This document shows positions 22,415 through 30,170 of a stretch of 40,148 bases of DNA, one piece after another (position 1 is the first letter of the stretch; each line of letters begins with the position of its first letter). A program made the translations under genes and the position numbers. This stretch comes from an uncultured bacterium (GTDB taxonomy: Bacteria; Verrucomicrobiota; Kiritimatiellia; RFP12; UBA1067): the NCBI GenBank assembly GCA_902801025.1, contig CADCGZ010000024.1, forward strand, positions 1 through 40,148. The letters are read 5' to 3'. The notes beneath the pieces were generated by a model. It did not search any database. It saw only the letters and a list, made by a program, of their open reading frames with translations, and was not told the DNA's origin.

Positions 22415-24207
22415 AGCCGATCGAACTGAGACACAGGATCCTCGAGACCGTTTCGAAGAACGGCGGGCATCTTGCGTCTTCTCTCGGCGCCGTCGAGATC
22501 GCGATGGCCCTTGCGGATGTCTTCGACCCGGAGACCGACCGCATCGTGTGGGACGTCGGACACCAGGCATACGCATGGAAGATTCTCACCGGACGAGACG
22601 GCGATTTCGGGACGCTTCGCAAGATGGGCGGGATCTCCGGCTTTCCCAATCCCGCCGAATCCAAGGCCGATGCCGCCATTGCGGGGCATGCGGGCGTTGC
22701 GCTTTCCGTCGCCGAGGGGCTCGCGGCCGCGCGCGACAGGCGCGGCGGCAAGGAGCATGTCGTCGCCGTCATAGGCGACGCGTCGTTTGCGAACGGCACG
22801 AGTTTCGAGGCGCTGAACAACTGCGCCGCGGCGACAAAGCGGCTTATCGTCGTCCTTAACGACAACGACATGTCGATAGCGAAGCCGGCGGGGAGCATCG
22901 CGAAGGGGCTTGGTCGCCTCACGTCGGGCATACGCTACAACCGTGCGAAGAACGTCGCCAAGAAGATTGGCCGCGCGCTCCGCCTCTCGTTCCTCTACGG
23001 GGTCGTGCACTGGGTCAAGAACCGCCTCAAGACGATGATGCTCCGCAACGTCTGGTTCGAGGAGTTCGGCTTCCACTATCTCGGCCCGATCGACGGCCAC
23101 GACCTCGCAGCGCTCGTCTCTGCGCTCACCGCCGCGAAGGAGGAGAACCGCCCGGTCCTTCTCCACGTCGTCACGAAGAAGGGCCACGGCTACGGCCCCG
23201 CCGAGAAGAACCCGACGGCGTGGCATGGCGTCGGGCCTTTCCCCTGGCCCTCTACGCCCGACACCGTGGATCTCGCGCTTCCAACCGACGGGCAGAAGAC
23301 GCCGCCTGCGCCGGGATGGAGCGAGGCCTTCGGCGACGCGCTTTGCGAAATCGCGGCAGAGGATCCGCGGGTTGTCGCGCTGACGGCGGCAATGCGCGAC
23401 GGCACGGGGCTCACCGGCTTCGCCTCGCGGTTCCCCGACCGATTCTTCGACGTCGGCATAGCGGAAGGCCACATGGTCGCGTTCGCCGGCGGGCTTGCCG
23501 CAGGCGGGATGCGCCCCGTGGTCGCCGTCTACTCGACTTTTCTCCAGCGTGCCGTCGATCAGGTGATGCACGACGTCGCGATTTCCAACCTGCCAGTTGT
23601 CTTCTGCGTCGACCGTGCAGGAGTTGTCGGCGCGGACGGCGTGACGCACCAGGGGCTATACGACATCGCGATGCTCAGGTGCCTCCCGAACGTCACGATC
23701 TGCCAGCCGAAGGACGCGGAAGACCTGAAGTCGCTGCTTAAGGAAGCCCTTGACCGCAACGGCCCGACCGTGATCCGCTATCCCCGCGGCAAGGTCCCGA
23801 CGGGGAATGGGGAATCCTCCTCCGCCAAGGCTACGGAGGACAAGCGGGGAACGGGGAATGGGGAACGGGTAACGGAAAAGGGGAATGGCTCGCCCATTGC
23901 GATCTGGGCTACAGGCGACTGGTACGGGAAGGCATGCGAGGTCGCCTCTCGTGTCGGCGGGATCGCGGTGCATGCCCGCTACCTGAAGCCGTTCGATAGC
24001 GCCCTCCTTGCCAAGCAGCGCGCCGCGGGGATGAAGATTGTGAGTCTCGAAAACGGTGCGGTCGCCGGCGGGTTTGGAGAGGCGATTGGCGCCGATGTGA
24101 AGTTCGGGTGGCCCGACGCGTTCATACAGCACGGAACGCAGGCGGAGCTCGAGGAAAAGTACGGTCTTGACGTTGACTCGATTGTGGAGGTTCTCAAAAA
24201 TGGCTAA
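22411..24207 (+). CDS. dxs: 1-deoxy-D-xylulose-5-phosphate synthase with an in-frame repeat insertion
   Basis: Dxs condenses pyruvate and glyceraldehyde 3-phosphate using thiamine diphosphate, the first step of the MEP isoprenoid pathway. It has 598 residues. ThDP-domain motifs are GGHLASSLG, WDVGHQAYAWKILTGR, GDASFANGTSFEALNN (usually GDG) and NDND; the pyrimidine domain has the DRAGVVGADG motif. The usual first 20-25 residues are absent with the GTG 22411 start, which overlaps the upstream stop. Between the pyrimidine domain (ending RYPRG) and the C-terminal domain (from SPIAIWATGDW), residues about 464-493 are an insertion encoded by heptamer repeats plus a small hairpin. The frame is kept. 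The next gene starts inside the last codons. Confidence 0.93.
   Translation: MKPIELRHRILETVSKNGGHLASSLGAVEIAMALADVFDPETDRIVWDVGHQAYAWKILTGRDGDFGTLRKMGGISGFPNPAESKADAAIAGHAGVALSVAEGLAAARDRRGGKEHVVAVIGDASFANGTSFEALNNCAAATKRLIVVLNDNDMSIAKPAGSIAKGLGRLTSGIRYNRAKNVAKKIGRALRLSFLYGVVHWVKNRLKTMMLRNVWFEEFGFHYLGPIDGHDLAALVSALTAAKEENRPVLLHVVTKKGHGYGPAEKNPTAWHGVGPFPWPSTPDTVDLALPTDGQKTPPAPGWSEAFGDALCEIAAEDPRVVALTAAMRDGTGLTGFASRFPDRFFDVGIAEGHMVAFAGGLAAGGMRPVVAVYSTFLQRAVDQVMHDVAISNLPVVFCVDRAGVVGADGVTHQGLYDIAMLRCLPNVTICQPKDAEDLKSLLKEALDRNGPTVIRYPRGKVPTGNGESSSAKATEDKRGTGNGERVTEKGNGSPIAIWATGDWYGKACEVASRVGGIAVHARYLKPFDSALLAKQRAAGMKIVSLENGAVAGGFGEAIGADVKFGWPDAFIQHGTQAELEEKYGLDVDSIVEVLKNG
23800..23888 (+). repeat. 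Heptamer repeat and hairpin inserted in dxs
   Basis: ACGGGGA-type heptamers (two units from 23800, about six from 23844) flank a perfect 7-bp hairpin: TCCTCCG (23818-23824), 9-nt loop, CGGAGGA (23834-23840). The block encodes a low-complexity Gly/Asn/Glu/Ser/Lys peptide, including SSAKATEDK, in the loop between two Dxs domains. The same heptamer family lies in the intergenic gap at 9519-9553. Confidence 0.78.
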
Positions 24208-24877
24208 AGTTCACGGTGTCGCCGGCGAGTGGGCGCGCGTAAAGGGCATGGTGACGGGGCTCTGGCCCCTGTTCCTCGGCGTGTTCGTCGCTGGGTTCGC
24301 ATTGGCTGCGACGGTGCTTGGAGATGTAGCGTGGGGGCTTTCCCTGTTTGCGGTGGCGATTGCCTATTCGTGCTGGAGCCTGTCTAAGGGGCTTCGCCAC
24401 GTCGAGCGGTTCTTCAAGGGCGCGCGCGGCGAGGAGCGAGTCTCCGGCATCCTGCAGAGTCTGCCGGACGCCTATCACGTGTTCAACGACTTCGTAGCCG
24501 GCGGAAAGCACGTGGACCACGTGGTCGCCGGTCCCGCCGGGGTGTTTTCGATCGAGACGAAGTACTGGCGCGGTTCGGTGACAGTCGAGGACGGGCACAT
24601 TCTCCTCGACGGCCAGCTCCCCGACCGCGACCCGCTCGCCCAGACGCGGAAGGAGGCGCAGCTCGTGAAGTCGGTGCTCGCCGCCGCCGGGTGGAACGGC
24701 GCGGTCACGCCAGTGCTTGCCTTCGCGTCCGACACGTTCAGGCAGCATATCGCGGAAGTGCAGGGCGCCGTGGTGATGAACTCGTGCGAACTTGCCAGGG
24801 GTTTCGCCACCGAACGCGTCGTGATACCCCCTGCGGAACTGGAGCGCCTCATCGCGCTCATGGAGAGCAATTCATGA
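24200..24877 (+). CDS. Membrane-anchored NERD-domain (nuclease-related) protein
   Basis: The protein has 225 residues. Two hydrophobic helices (about 22-40 and 43-62) are followed by a NERD domain from about 76. The PD-(D/E)XK-like pattern is visible as Asp106 in KHVDHVV and Glu119-Thr-Lys121 in FSIETKYW, preceded by GARGEERV. NERD domains are related to nucleases, but most have no known substrate. The start is ATG 24200, 8 nt inside the end of dxs; the stop overlaps the next start. Translational coupling with dxs and a processing protease suggests a housekeeping role rather than defence, though this is a guess. Confidence 0.82.
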   Translation: MAKVHGVAGEWARVKGMVTGLWPLFLGVFVAGFALAATVLGDVAWGLSLFAVAIAYSCWSLSKGLRHVERFFKGARGEERVSGILQSLPDAYHVFNDFVAGGKHVDHVVAGPAGVFSIETKYWRGSVTVEDGHILLDGQLPDRDPLAQTRKEAQLVKSVLAAAGWNGAVTPVLAFASDTFRQHIAEVQGAVVMNSCELARGFATERVVIPPAELERLIALMESNS

Positions 24878-26955
24878 AGAGAACGATTCCACTTGTGTTG
24901 ATTTTGGCGCTTGCCGCGCCCTGCGGCGCATTTGCCGCGGAAGTGAGTCCGCAGGACTACTACGGGAAGATCGCCCGCCGCCTCGGTGACATGCTGCAGA
25001 AGTACCATGTCCTCCAGCAGAAGCTCAACGACGACATCTCGCAGAAGGCGTGGACGAACCTCGTGACGTTCTACGACTTCGACCACTCCGTGTTCCTGAA
25101 ATCCGACATGGACGAGCTCGCGAAGCGCGAGAAGTCGATCGACGATGAACTGCGGGCCGGAGACCCTTCGTTCGGCTTCGACGTCTACAACCTCTACTGC
25201 CGCCGCCTCTCCGAGCGCATGGAGTTCGCGACGAACTTCCTCGCGACGGTGGAGTGGGACTTCTCAACGAACGAGACGTACCGCATCAAGCGCAAGGACG
25301 CGCCGTGGCCCGAGACTCGGGAGGAGGCGGAGGACCATTGGCGCCGTCGGCTCAAGAACGAGGCGCTTGTCCAGATCCTCGGCGCGGAGCTCGACAAGTC
25401 GACGAACAAGGTAGACGCCGCCGAGAGTCTCGTCAAGAAGTATCGCCAGTACTACACGGTTCTCACCGAGCCGGACGAGGAGGCGGTCCTCCAGCACTAC
25501 CTCTCGGCCGTGGCGCGCGCCTACGACCCGCACTCCGACTACCTGTCGCCTGCGTCGAAAGAGGACTTCGACATGGAGATGAGCCTGACGCTCTGTGGCG
25601 TCGGCGCGGTTCTGCACATGGATGAGGGCGCGCTCAAGATCGTCGAGATAATGCCGGGCGGCCCCATTGACCGCGACGGCCGCATCAAGGAAGGCGACAA
25701 GATCGTCGGCGTCCGCCAGGAAGACGGAGAGATGGAAGACATCATGTGGAAGCCGATCAAGAAGTCGATCAAGAAGATCCGCGGTCCTAAGAACACCCGC
25801 GTCACGCTTGAGATCGTCCCGCGCTCCGACACTTCCGGCGCGACGAAGAAGCTCATAGAACTCGTCCGCGACGAGATCAAGCTCGAGGACCAGGCGGCGA
25901 CGGGGCGCGTCGAGACGGTTTCGCTCGGCGGCTTCACGAACAAGGTCGGCTACGTCTATCTCCCTGGCTTCTACGGAACGATGGACAAGCGGCCGCAGGA
26001 CGACGGGTTCCGCAGCTGCGCGATGGATGTCGCGAAGTATCTCGCAGAGTTCAACGCCGAGGACGTCGGCGGGCTTGTCCTCGATCTTCGCGGCAATGGC
26101 GGCGGGTCGCTTCGCGAGGCGGTTCTTCTCTCTGCGCTTTTCGTTCCGAACGGCCCCGTCGTGCAGGTCAAGGACGTGCGGACCCTTGGCTGTCTTCCGA
26201 TTCCATACGGCAACCCCGTCGCGTTCCGCAAGCCCGTAGTCGTGCTGACCGACCGCGCGAGCGCGTCCGCGTCCGAGATCGTCGCCGGTCATCTCCAGGA
26301 CGTTGGCCGTGCCGTCATCCTCGGCGATGGCAAGACGCACGGCAAGGGGACAGTCCAGACGGTGCTTGGCATGGGCCCTGCGCAGTACGGGTCGATGAAG
26401 ATCACGACGGCGAGGTTCTACCGCGTCGACGGACGTTCGACGCAGCTTGAGGGAGTCCAGGCGGACATCCGGCTCCCGTCGCTCCTCGACTCGCTCGATA
26501 TCGGCGAAGACAAGCTTCCCAACGCGCTGCCGTTCAGCCGCATCCTCCCCGCCGACTACGCGCGCTGCTGGAACATGTACGAGTACGTTCCCGAGCTTCG
26601 CCGTCTCGCTGAGGCGCGCCTTGCCGTCGACGAGCGCTACCAGAAGCATATCGCGAACGTGAACGGCATGAAGGAAATAAGCGAACGCGAGGAAGTCTCG
26701 CTTGAGCGCGAGCAGAGGAAGGCCCAGATGGCCGCCGACCGCGAATTGAGGGAGGTTGACGAATCAGAAGACGACGAGGAGGACGAGGAGAAGGCCGTCC
26801 GCCGCCGCAGGCGCAACGAGCGCGCGAAGGACGATGTCGTTCTTGACGCCGCGTTCGACATCATGTCCGACCTCATACGGCTCAACGGCGGCGCGGAAGT
26901 GCCGCGTCCGCGCACGAACAGCGGCTGGTACAACGCGATAATGGGAGGGTTCTGA
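24874..26955 (+). CDS. prc: Tail-specific (C-terminal processing) protease Prc, S41 family
   Basis: This periplasmic serine/lysine protease degrades or trims proteins from their C-termini. It has 693 residues and a signal peptide ending in FAA. Order of domains: N-terminal helical region (25-220), PDZ domain (about 230-330, from LCGVGAVLHMDEGALKIVEIMPGGP), then the S41 core with LDLRGNGGG. The nucleophile region is RASASASEIVAGHLQD (Ser463/465/467) and the general-base Lys491 is in HGKGTVQT. The C-terminal domain has a stretch of about 12 acidic residues followed by Arg-rich sequence (about 628-650), unusual and possibly flexible. The ATG overlaps the NERD stop (ATGA). Confidence 0.92.
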   Translation: MKRTIPLVLILALAAPCGAFAAEVSPQDYYGKIARRLGDMLQKYHVLQQKLNDDISQKAWTNLVTFYDFDHSVFLKSDMDELAKREKSIDDELRAGDPSFGFDVYNLYCRRLSERMEFATNFLATVEWDFSTNETYRIKRKDAPWPETREEAEDHWRRRLKNEALVQILGAELDKSTNKVDAAESLVKKYRQYYTVLTEPDEEAVLQHYLSAVARAYDPHSDYLSPASKEDFDMEMSLTLCGVGAVLHMDEGALKIVEIMPGGPIDRDGRIKEGDKIVGVRQEDGEMEDIMWKPIKKSIKKIRGPKNTRVTLEIVPRSDTSGATKKLIELVRDEIKLEDQAATGRVETVSLGGFTNKVGYVYLPGFYGTMDKRPQDDGFRSCAMDVAKYLAEFNAEDVGGLVLDLRGNGGGSLREAVLLSALFVPNGPVVQVKDVRTLGCLPIPYGNPVAFRKPVVVLTDRASASASEIVAGHLQDVGRAVILGDGKTHGKGTVQTVLGMGPAQYGSMKITTARFYRVDGRSTQLEGVQADIRLPSLLDSLDIGEDKLPNALPFSRILPADYARCWNMYEYVPELRRLAEARLAVDERYQKHIANVNGMKEISEREEVSLEREQRKAQMAADRELREVDESEDDEEDEEKAVRRRRRNERAKDDVVLDAAFDIMSDLIRLNGGAEVPRPRTNSGWYNAIMGGF

Positions 26956-26957
26956 AG

Positions 26958-27755
26958 ATGAAGACCGTCAGGTTCGTCAAGATGCACGGCGCCGGGAACG
27001 ACTTCGTCCTCGTCGACGACCGCGCCGGTGACTTCCCCTGCGAGCACCGCCTTATAGCGGCCATGGCGACGCGTCCGAGCGGCATAGGGTGCGAAGGCGT
27101 GATACTTGTCCAGCATTCCGATACGGCAGACTTCAAGATGCGCTTCTTCAACCCCGATGGCTCCGAGGCGGATCTCTGCGGAAACGGCGCGAGGTGCGTC
27201 GCGGCGTTCGCGCGCGAGATCGGCGCCGCCGCAGGGAAGGTGATGCGCTTCGAGACGGCGGCGGGTTTCGTAGACGCGGAGATACTCGACGACGACCTCG
27301 TCCGCATTGCGATTCCAGACCCCAAGGGCCTTGGCGACGATTTCGTGGTCGCAGGGGTTCCCCACAAGATCGTGCCGGTAGAGAACCTTGCGAAGACCGA
27401 CGTCGAAGGCGAGGGCCGTCGCATCAGGATGAGCGACGAGTTCGCGCCCGACGGCACCAACGTCGATTTCGTCTGCTACCGCGCGCCCGACCGCGTGCTG
27501 GTCCGCACATACGAGCGCGGCGTCGAGGCCGAGTCGTTCGCCTGCGGCACCGGTTCCGTCGCCGCGGCTGTAGTCGGCGTCGCGCAGCACGGGCTCAGGT
27601 TCCCTGTGCGCGTGAAGACGGCGGGCGGCTACGAACTCATCGTTGGCGGGACCAAGACGGATGCGGGATTTTCGGAAATCACGCTTACGGGGCCGGTGAA
27701 ACGCGTCTTCGAGGGCGAGATAGACCTCGACTCCCTGGGGGTCGTCCCTGAATAG
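26958..27755 (+). CDS. dapF: Diaminopimelate epimerase
   Basis: DapF converts LL- to meso-diaminopimelate for lysine and peptidoglycan synthesis. It has 265 residues. It starts FVKMHGAGNDF; the two catalytic cysteines are Cys74 in LCGNGARC and Cys196 in FACGTGS, each in the standard context. GIGCEGVIL replaces the more usual GIGADGLL. The ATG lies 2 bp after the prc stop, so it closes this coupled run; rnfA downstream has its own promoter. Confidence 0.95.
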   Translation: MKTVRFVKMHGAGNDFVLVDDRAGDFPCEHRLIAAMATRPSGIGCEGVILVQHSDTADFKMRFFNPDGSEADLCGNGARCVAAFAREIGAAAGKVMRFETAAGFVDAEILDDDLVRIAIPDPKGLGDDFVVAGVPHKIVPVENLAKTDVEGEGRRIRMSDEFAPDGTNVDFVCYRAPDRVLVRTYERGVEAESFACGTGSVAAAVVGVAQHGLRFPVRVKTAGGYELIVGGTKTDAGFSEITLTGPVKRVFEGEIDLDSLGVVPE

Positions 27756-27761
27756 GCGGGG

Positions 27762-27790
27762 TTGAATCACGGCGGTAATAATGGTATAAT
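27762..27790 (+). promoter_or_regulatory. Promoter of rnfA (-35 and extended -10)
   Basis: TTGAAT (27762-27767), 17-bp spacer, TATAAT (27785-27790), preceded by TGG. ATG 27803 is 12 nt after the hexamer, leaving a leader of about 5 nt without a Shine-Dalgarno. Confidence 0.75.
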
Positions 27791-27802
27791 CGGGGCAAAC
27801 TT

Positions 27803-28390
27803 ATGAGCTACTACTTGATGCTTCTTGTCGGCGCGGTTCTCGTGAACAACTTCGTTCTGAGCCGCTTTCTTGGTTGCTGCCCGTTCCTCGGGGTGTCGAA
27901 GAAGCTCGACACCGCGCTTGGCATGTCTGGCGCAGTCGTCTTCGTGATGACAGTCGCCGCCGCGGTGACGTGGTGCCTCGACCGCTGGCTTCTCCAGCCG
28001 CACGGGCTCGGCTACATCCACACCCTCGCGTTCATCCTCGTGATTGCGTCGCTCGTCCAGTTCATTGACATAGCGATGAAGCGCTTCCTGCCGCCGCTTC
28101 ACGCCGCGCTCGGCATCTTCCTTCCGCTCATCACGACGAACTGCGCCGTCCTCGGCGCGGCGGAGATCAACTGCAAGCAGGGCTCCGGCTTCTTCGAGTC
28201 GGTGTTCTTCTCGTTCGCCGCCGCCGTCGGCTTTGGTTTCGCGCTCGTAATCTTCTCCGGCATCCGCGAGAAGCTCGCGCACGCCGACCCCCCGCGCTGC
28301 TTCCGCGGCATTGCCATCGCGCTTGTGACGGGCGGTCTTCTCAGTCTTGCGTTCATGGGGTTCTCGGGGCTTGTGAAGTTGCCGTATTAG
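27803..28390 (+). CDS. rnfA: Rnf complex integral membrane subunit RnfA
   Basis: RnfA is a six-helix inner-membrane subunit of the Rnf complex, which couples ferredoxin:NAD electron transfer to Na+ or H+ movement. It has 195 residues, the normal length. Family motifs are [21 protein letters not shown] in TM1 (shown here only as landmarks VNNFVL and GCCPFLG) and [12 protein letters not shown] in the second half, whose Cys residues are ligands of a membrane-embedded Fe-S centre in solved Rnf structures. A near-leaderless promoter precedes it. rnfB follows after a repeat; rnfC, D, G and E are not in the window. Confidence 0.95.
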   Translation: MSYYLMLLVGAVLVNNFVLSRFLGCCPFLGVSKKLDTALGMSGAVVFVMTVAAAVTWCLDRWLLQPHGLGYIHTLAFILVIASLVQFIDIAMKRFLPPLHAALGIFLPLITTNCAVLGAAEINCKQGSGFFESVFFSFAAAVGFGFALVIFSGIREKLAHADPPRCFRGIAIALVTGGLLSLAFMGFSGLVKLPY

Positions 28391-28446
28391 GGGTCAGGAG
28401 TCAGGGGTCAGTAGTTAGTAGTCAGGAGTCAGGGGTCAGTAGTTAG
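28391..28446 (+). repeat. Tandem heptamer repeat, KRGTYAG family, between rnfA and rnfB
   Basis: Eight consecutive 7-bp units (GGGTCAG, GAGTCAG, TAGTTAG, TAGTCAG) begin directly after the rnfA stop and end just before the rnfB ribosome-binding site. They form two copies of a four-unit, 28-bp block differing at one base. No spacer sequences, so this is not CRISPR. Confidence 0.85.
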
Positions 28447-28466
28447 TAGAGAAAAGGATTTAAAAT

Positions 28467-29276
28467 ATGACAATCGCAATTGCAATTATCGCCGGAGTTG
28501 GGCTTGTGGCCGCGCTTGCGCTCGCGATCGCCGACAAGTATCTCGCCGTCCGCGAAGATCCGCGCATTGGCATGGTGACGGCCGCGCTTCCTGGCGCTAA
28601 CTGCGGCGGGTGCGGCTTCCCTGGGTGCGACGGCTACGCCCGCGCGTTAGTTGCGGGAACGGCGCCGAACGGCGCGTGCGCGGCTGGCGGCGACGCATGT
28701 GCCGCGGCAATCGCCAAGATCCTCGGTGTCGAGGCGACTGCGACCGAGAAGCGCGTCGCGCTCGTGAAATGCTGCGGAACGCGTTCCGAGGCGATTCGCG
28801 TCGGCGACTACAACGGAATCTGCGACTGCAGCGTGGCGGCGATGACGGCGGGCGGCGACAAGGGCTGCACATACGGCTGTCTCGGCTATGGCGCCTGTGC
28901 GAACGTCTGTCCGAAGGGGGCGATATCGATCCACGACGGACTTGCGAAGGTCGACAAGCGTCTCTGCATCGGTTGCGGCAAGTGCGTGACTGCGTGTCCG
29001 AAGCACATCATCGAGCTCGTCCCCGCGTCGGCGACGATCCACGTCCTCTGCGCGAACCCAGACAAGGGTCCGAACGTCCGCAAGGTCTGCGGCGTCGGCT
29101 GCATGGGTTGCCACCTCTGCGAAAAGAACTCGGGCGGCAAGGAGGCTGGTCACTTCACTTTCCAGGGCTTCCTCGCGAAGGTCAACTACGAGAACCCACC
29201 GACTGACGAGCAGATCGTCGCCAAGTGCCCTGCGAAATGCATGTCGGTCGATCCCCACTTCGAAACTGGCCGGTAA
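28467..29276 (+). CDS. rnfB: Rnf complex Fe-S subunit RnfB
   Basis: RnfB is the membrane-anchored ferredoxin-like entry subunit of Rnf. It has 269 residues. One N-terminal TM helix (about 1-22) is followed by a Fe-S domain with CGGCGFPGC and a fourth Cys, then two 4Fe-4S ferredoxin-type motifs (CLGYGACANVCP and CIGCGKCVTACP) and further cysteines toward the end (CGVGCMGCHLC). Low-redox Rnf chemistry supports an anaerobic lifestyle. AAAAGGA lies 8-9 bp before ATG 28467. It probably shares the rnfA transcript across the repeat. Confidence 0.94.
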   Translation: MTIAIAIIAGVGLVAALALAIADKYLAVREDPRIGMVTAALPGANCGGCGFPGCDGYARALVAGTAPNGACAAGGDACAAAIAKILGVEATATEKRVALVKCCGTRSEAIRVGDYNGICDCSVAAMTAGGDKGCTYGCLGYGACANVCPKGAISIHDGLAKVDKRLCIGCGKCVTACPKHIIELVPASATIHVLCANPDKGPNVRKVCGVGCMGCHLCEKNSGGKEAGHFTFQGFLAKVNYENPPTDEQIVAKCPAKCMSVDPHFETGR

Positions 29277-29294
29277 GCGCTCCGGACGCGGTTT

Positions 29295-29303
29295 TGGTAT
29301 AAT
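29295..29303 (+). promoter_or_regulatory. Extended -10 promoter of the nucleotidyltransferase-alaS pair
   Basis: TGG precedes TATAAT (29298-29303); a second TATAAT follows at 29305-29310. ATG 29312 is 8 nt after the first hexamer, with no ribosome-binding site, so the mRNA should be leaderless. Confidence 0.62.
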
Positions 29304-29311
29304 ATATAATC

Positions 29312-30124
29312 ATGAAACCCACATTGGTAGTATTGGCGGCGGGCATGGGCTCGCGTTATGGCGGCTTGAAGCAGGTCGACCCTGTCGGTCCTTCGGGCGA
29401 GGCGATTCTCGACTACTCCGTTTTCGACGCGGTGGACTACTGCTATCAGGACATCGCGGACCTCCCAGCGCCCTATACCGTTCCCGCAGGCCGCACGAAG
29501 CCGTGGGGCACCGCGCATGCGACGCGTGCGGCGCGCAGCGTCGTCGACGGACCCTTTGCGGTCATCAACGCCGACGACTTCTACGGCCGCGACGCCTTTG
29601 CGAAGCTCGCAGCGTTCCTCTCTTCCGAGCCCGCAAGCGACGGCAAGATGCATCTTGCGATGGTCGGCTTTCGGCTTGACCTCACGCTCAGCGAAAACGG
29701 CAGCGTCGCTCGCGGCATCTGCGACATCGCGCCTGACGGCAAGCTGCGCGGCGTGACGGAGATGACGAAGCTCGTCAAGGTCGGCGACATCGCCGAGAAC
29801 CGCGAGGACGAGGCGAACCCCGTGAAGGTTCCTCTCGATTCACGCGTCTCCATGAACTTCTGGGGCTTCCCCGCAGGGCTCTTCGCAGAGCTCGAGGAGC
29901 GCTTCCCGAAGTGGCTCGCCGTGAACGGCTCGAAGGAGAAGAGCGAATGGTACATCCCGTTCGTCGTCGACGAGCTCGTCCGCGAGGGCAAGGCCGACTG
30001 CTGCGTCCTTCCCACCGACTCGAGCTGGTTCGGCGTCACGTACCGCGACGACAAGCCGCGTGTCATGGAGTCGATTCGCGCGCTCGTCGATGCCGGCGAA
30101 TATCCGTCCAATCTCTTTGCATAA
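29312..30124 (+). CDS. Sugar-nucleotidyltransferase-like protein with an internal deletion
   Basis: This is a Rossmann-like NTP-transferase. The nucleotide-binding signature is LAAGMGSRYGGLKQ (8-21), then RTKPWGTAHA and VINADDFYG with the metal-binding Asp pair. Members of this family are about 300 residues; this one is 270. Between FDAV (residue 41) and DYCYQDIADLP, the usual segment of about 33 residues (GFGKVVFVIR-type strand and following helix) is missing in frame. That removes core secondary structure, so activity is doubtful. GACTACT occurs on both sides (29411 and 29435) and could have mediated a deletion. Translation probably starts on a leaderless mRNA. alaS follows after 46 bp. Confidence 0.82.
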   Translation: MKPTLVVLAAGMGSRYGGLKQVDPVGPSGEAILDYSVFDAVDYCYQDIADLPAPYTVPAGRTKPWGTAHATRAARSVVDGPFAVINADDFYGRDAFAKLAAFLSSEPASDGKMHLAMVGFRLDLTLSENGSVARGICDIAPDGKLRGVTEMTKLVKVGDIAENREDEANPVKVPLDSRVSMNFWGFPAGLFAELEERFPKWLAVNGSKEKSEWYIPFVVDELVREGKADCCVLPTDSSWFGVTYRDDKPRVMESIRALVDAGEYPSNLFA

Positions 30125-30170
30125 GCTTCTGCCAGGGGCCGAAGCGGCCGGTTGATCCAAGGAACATCAA

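Noticed and set aside
22770..22860. GDA in place of GDG in the Dxs thiamine motif as a loss of function
   Set aside because: The rest of the motif (EALNN and NDND) is intact, and I cannot exclude that this is normal in the lineage.
28391..28446. CRISPR array
   Set aside because: Units are 7 bp and directly adjacent with no spacers, and there are no cas genes.
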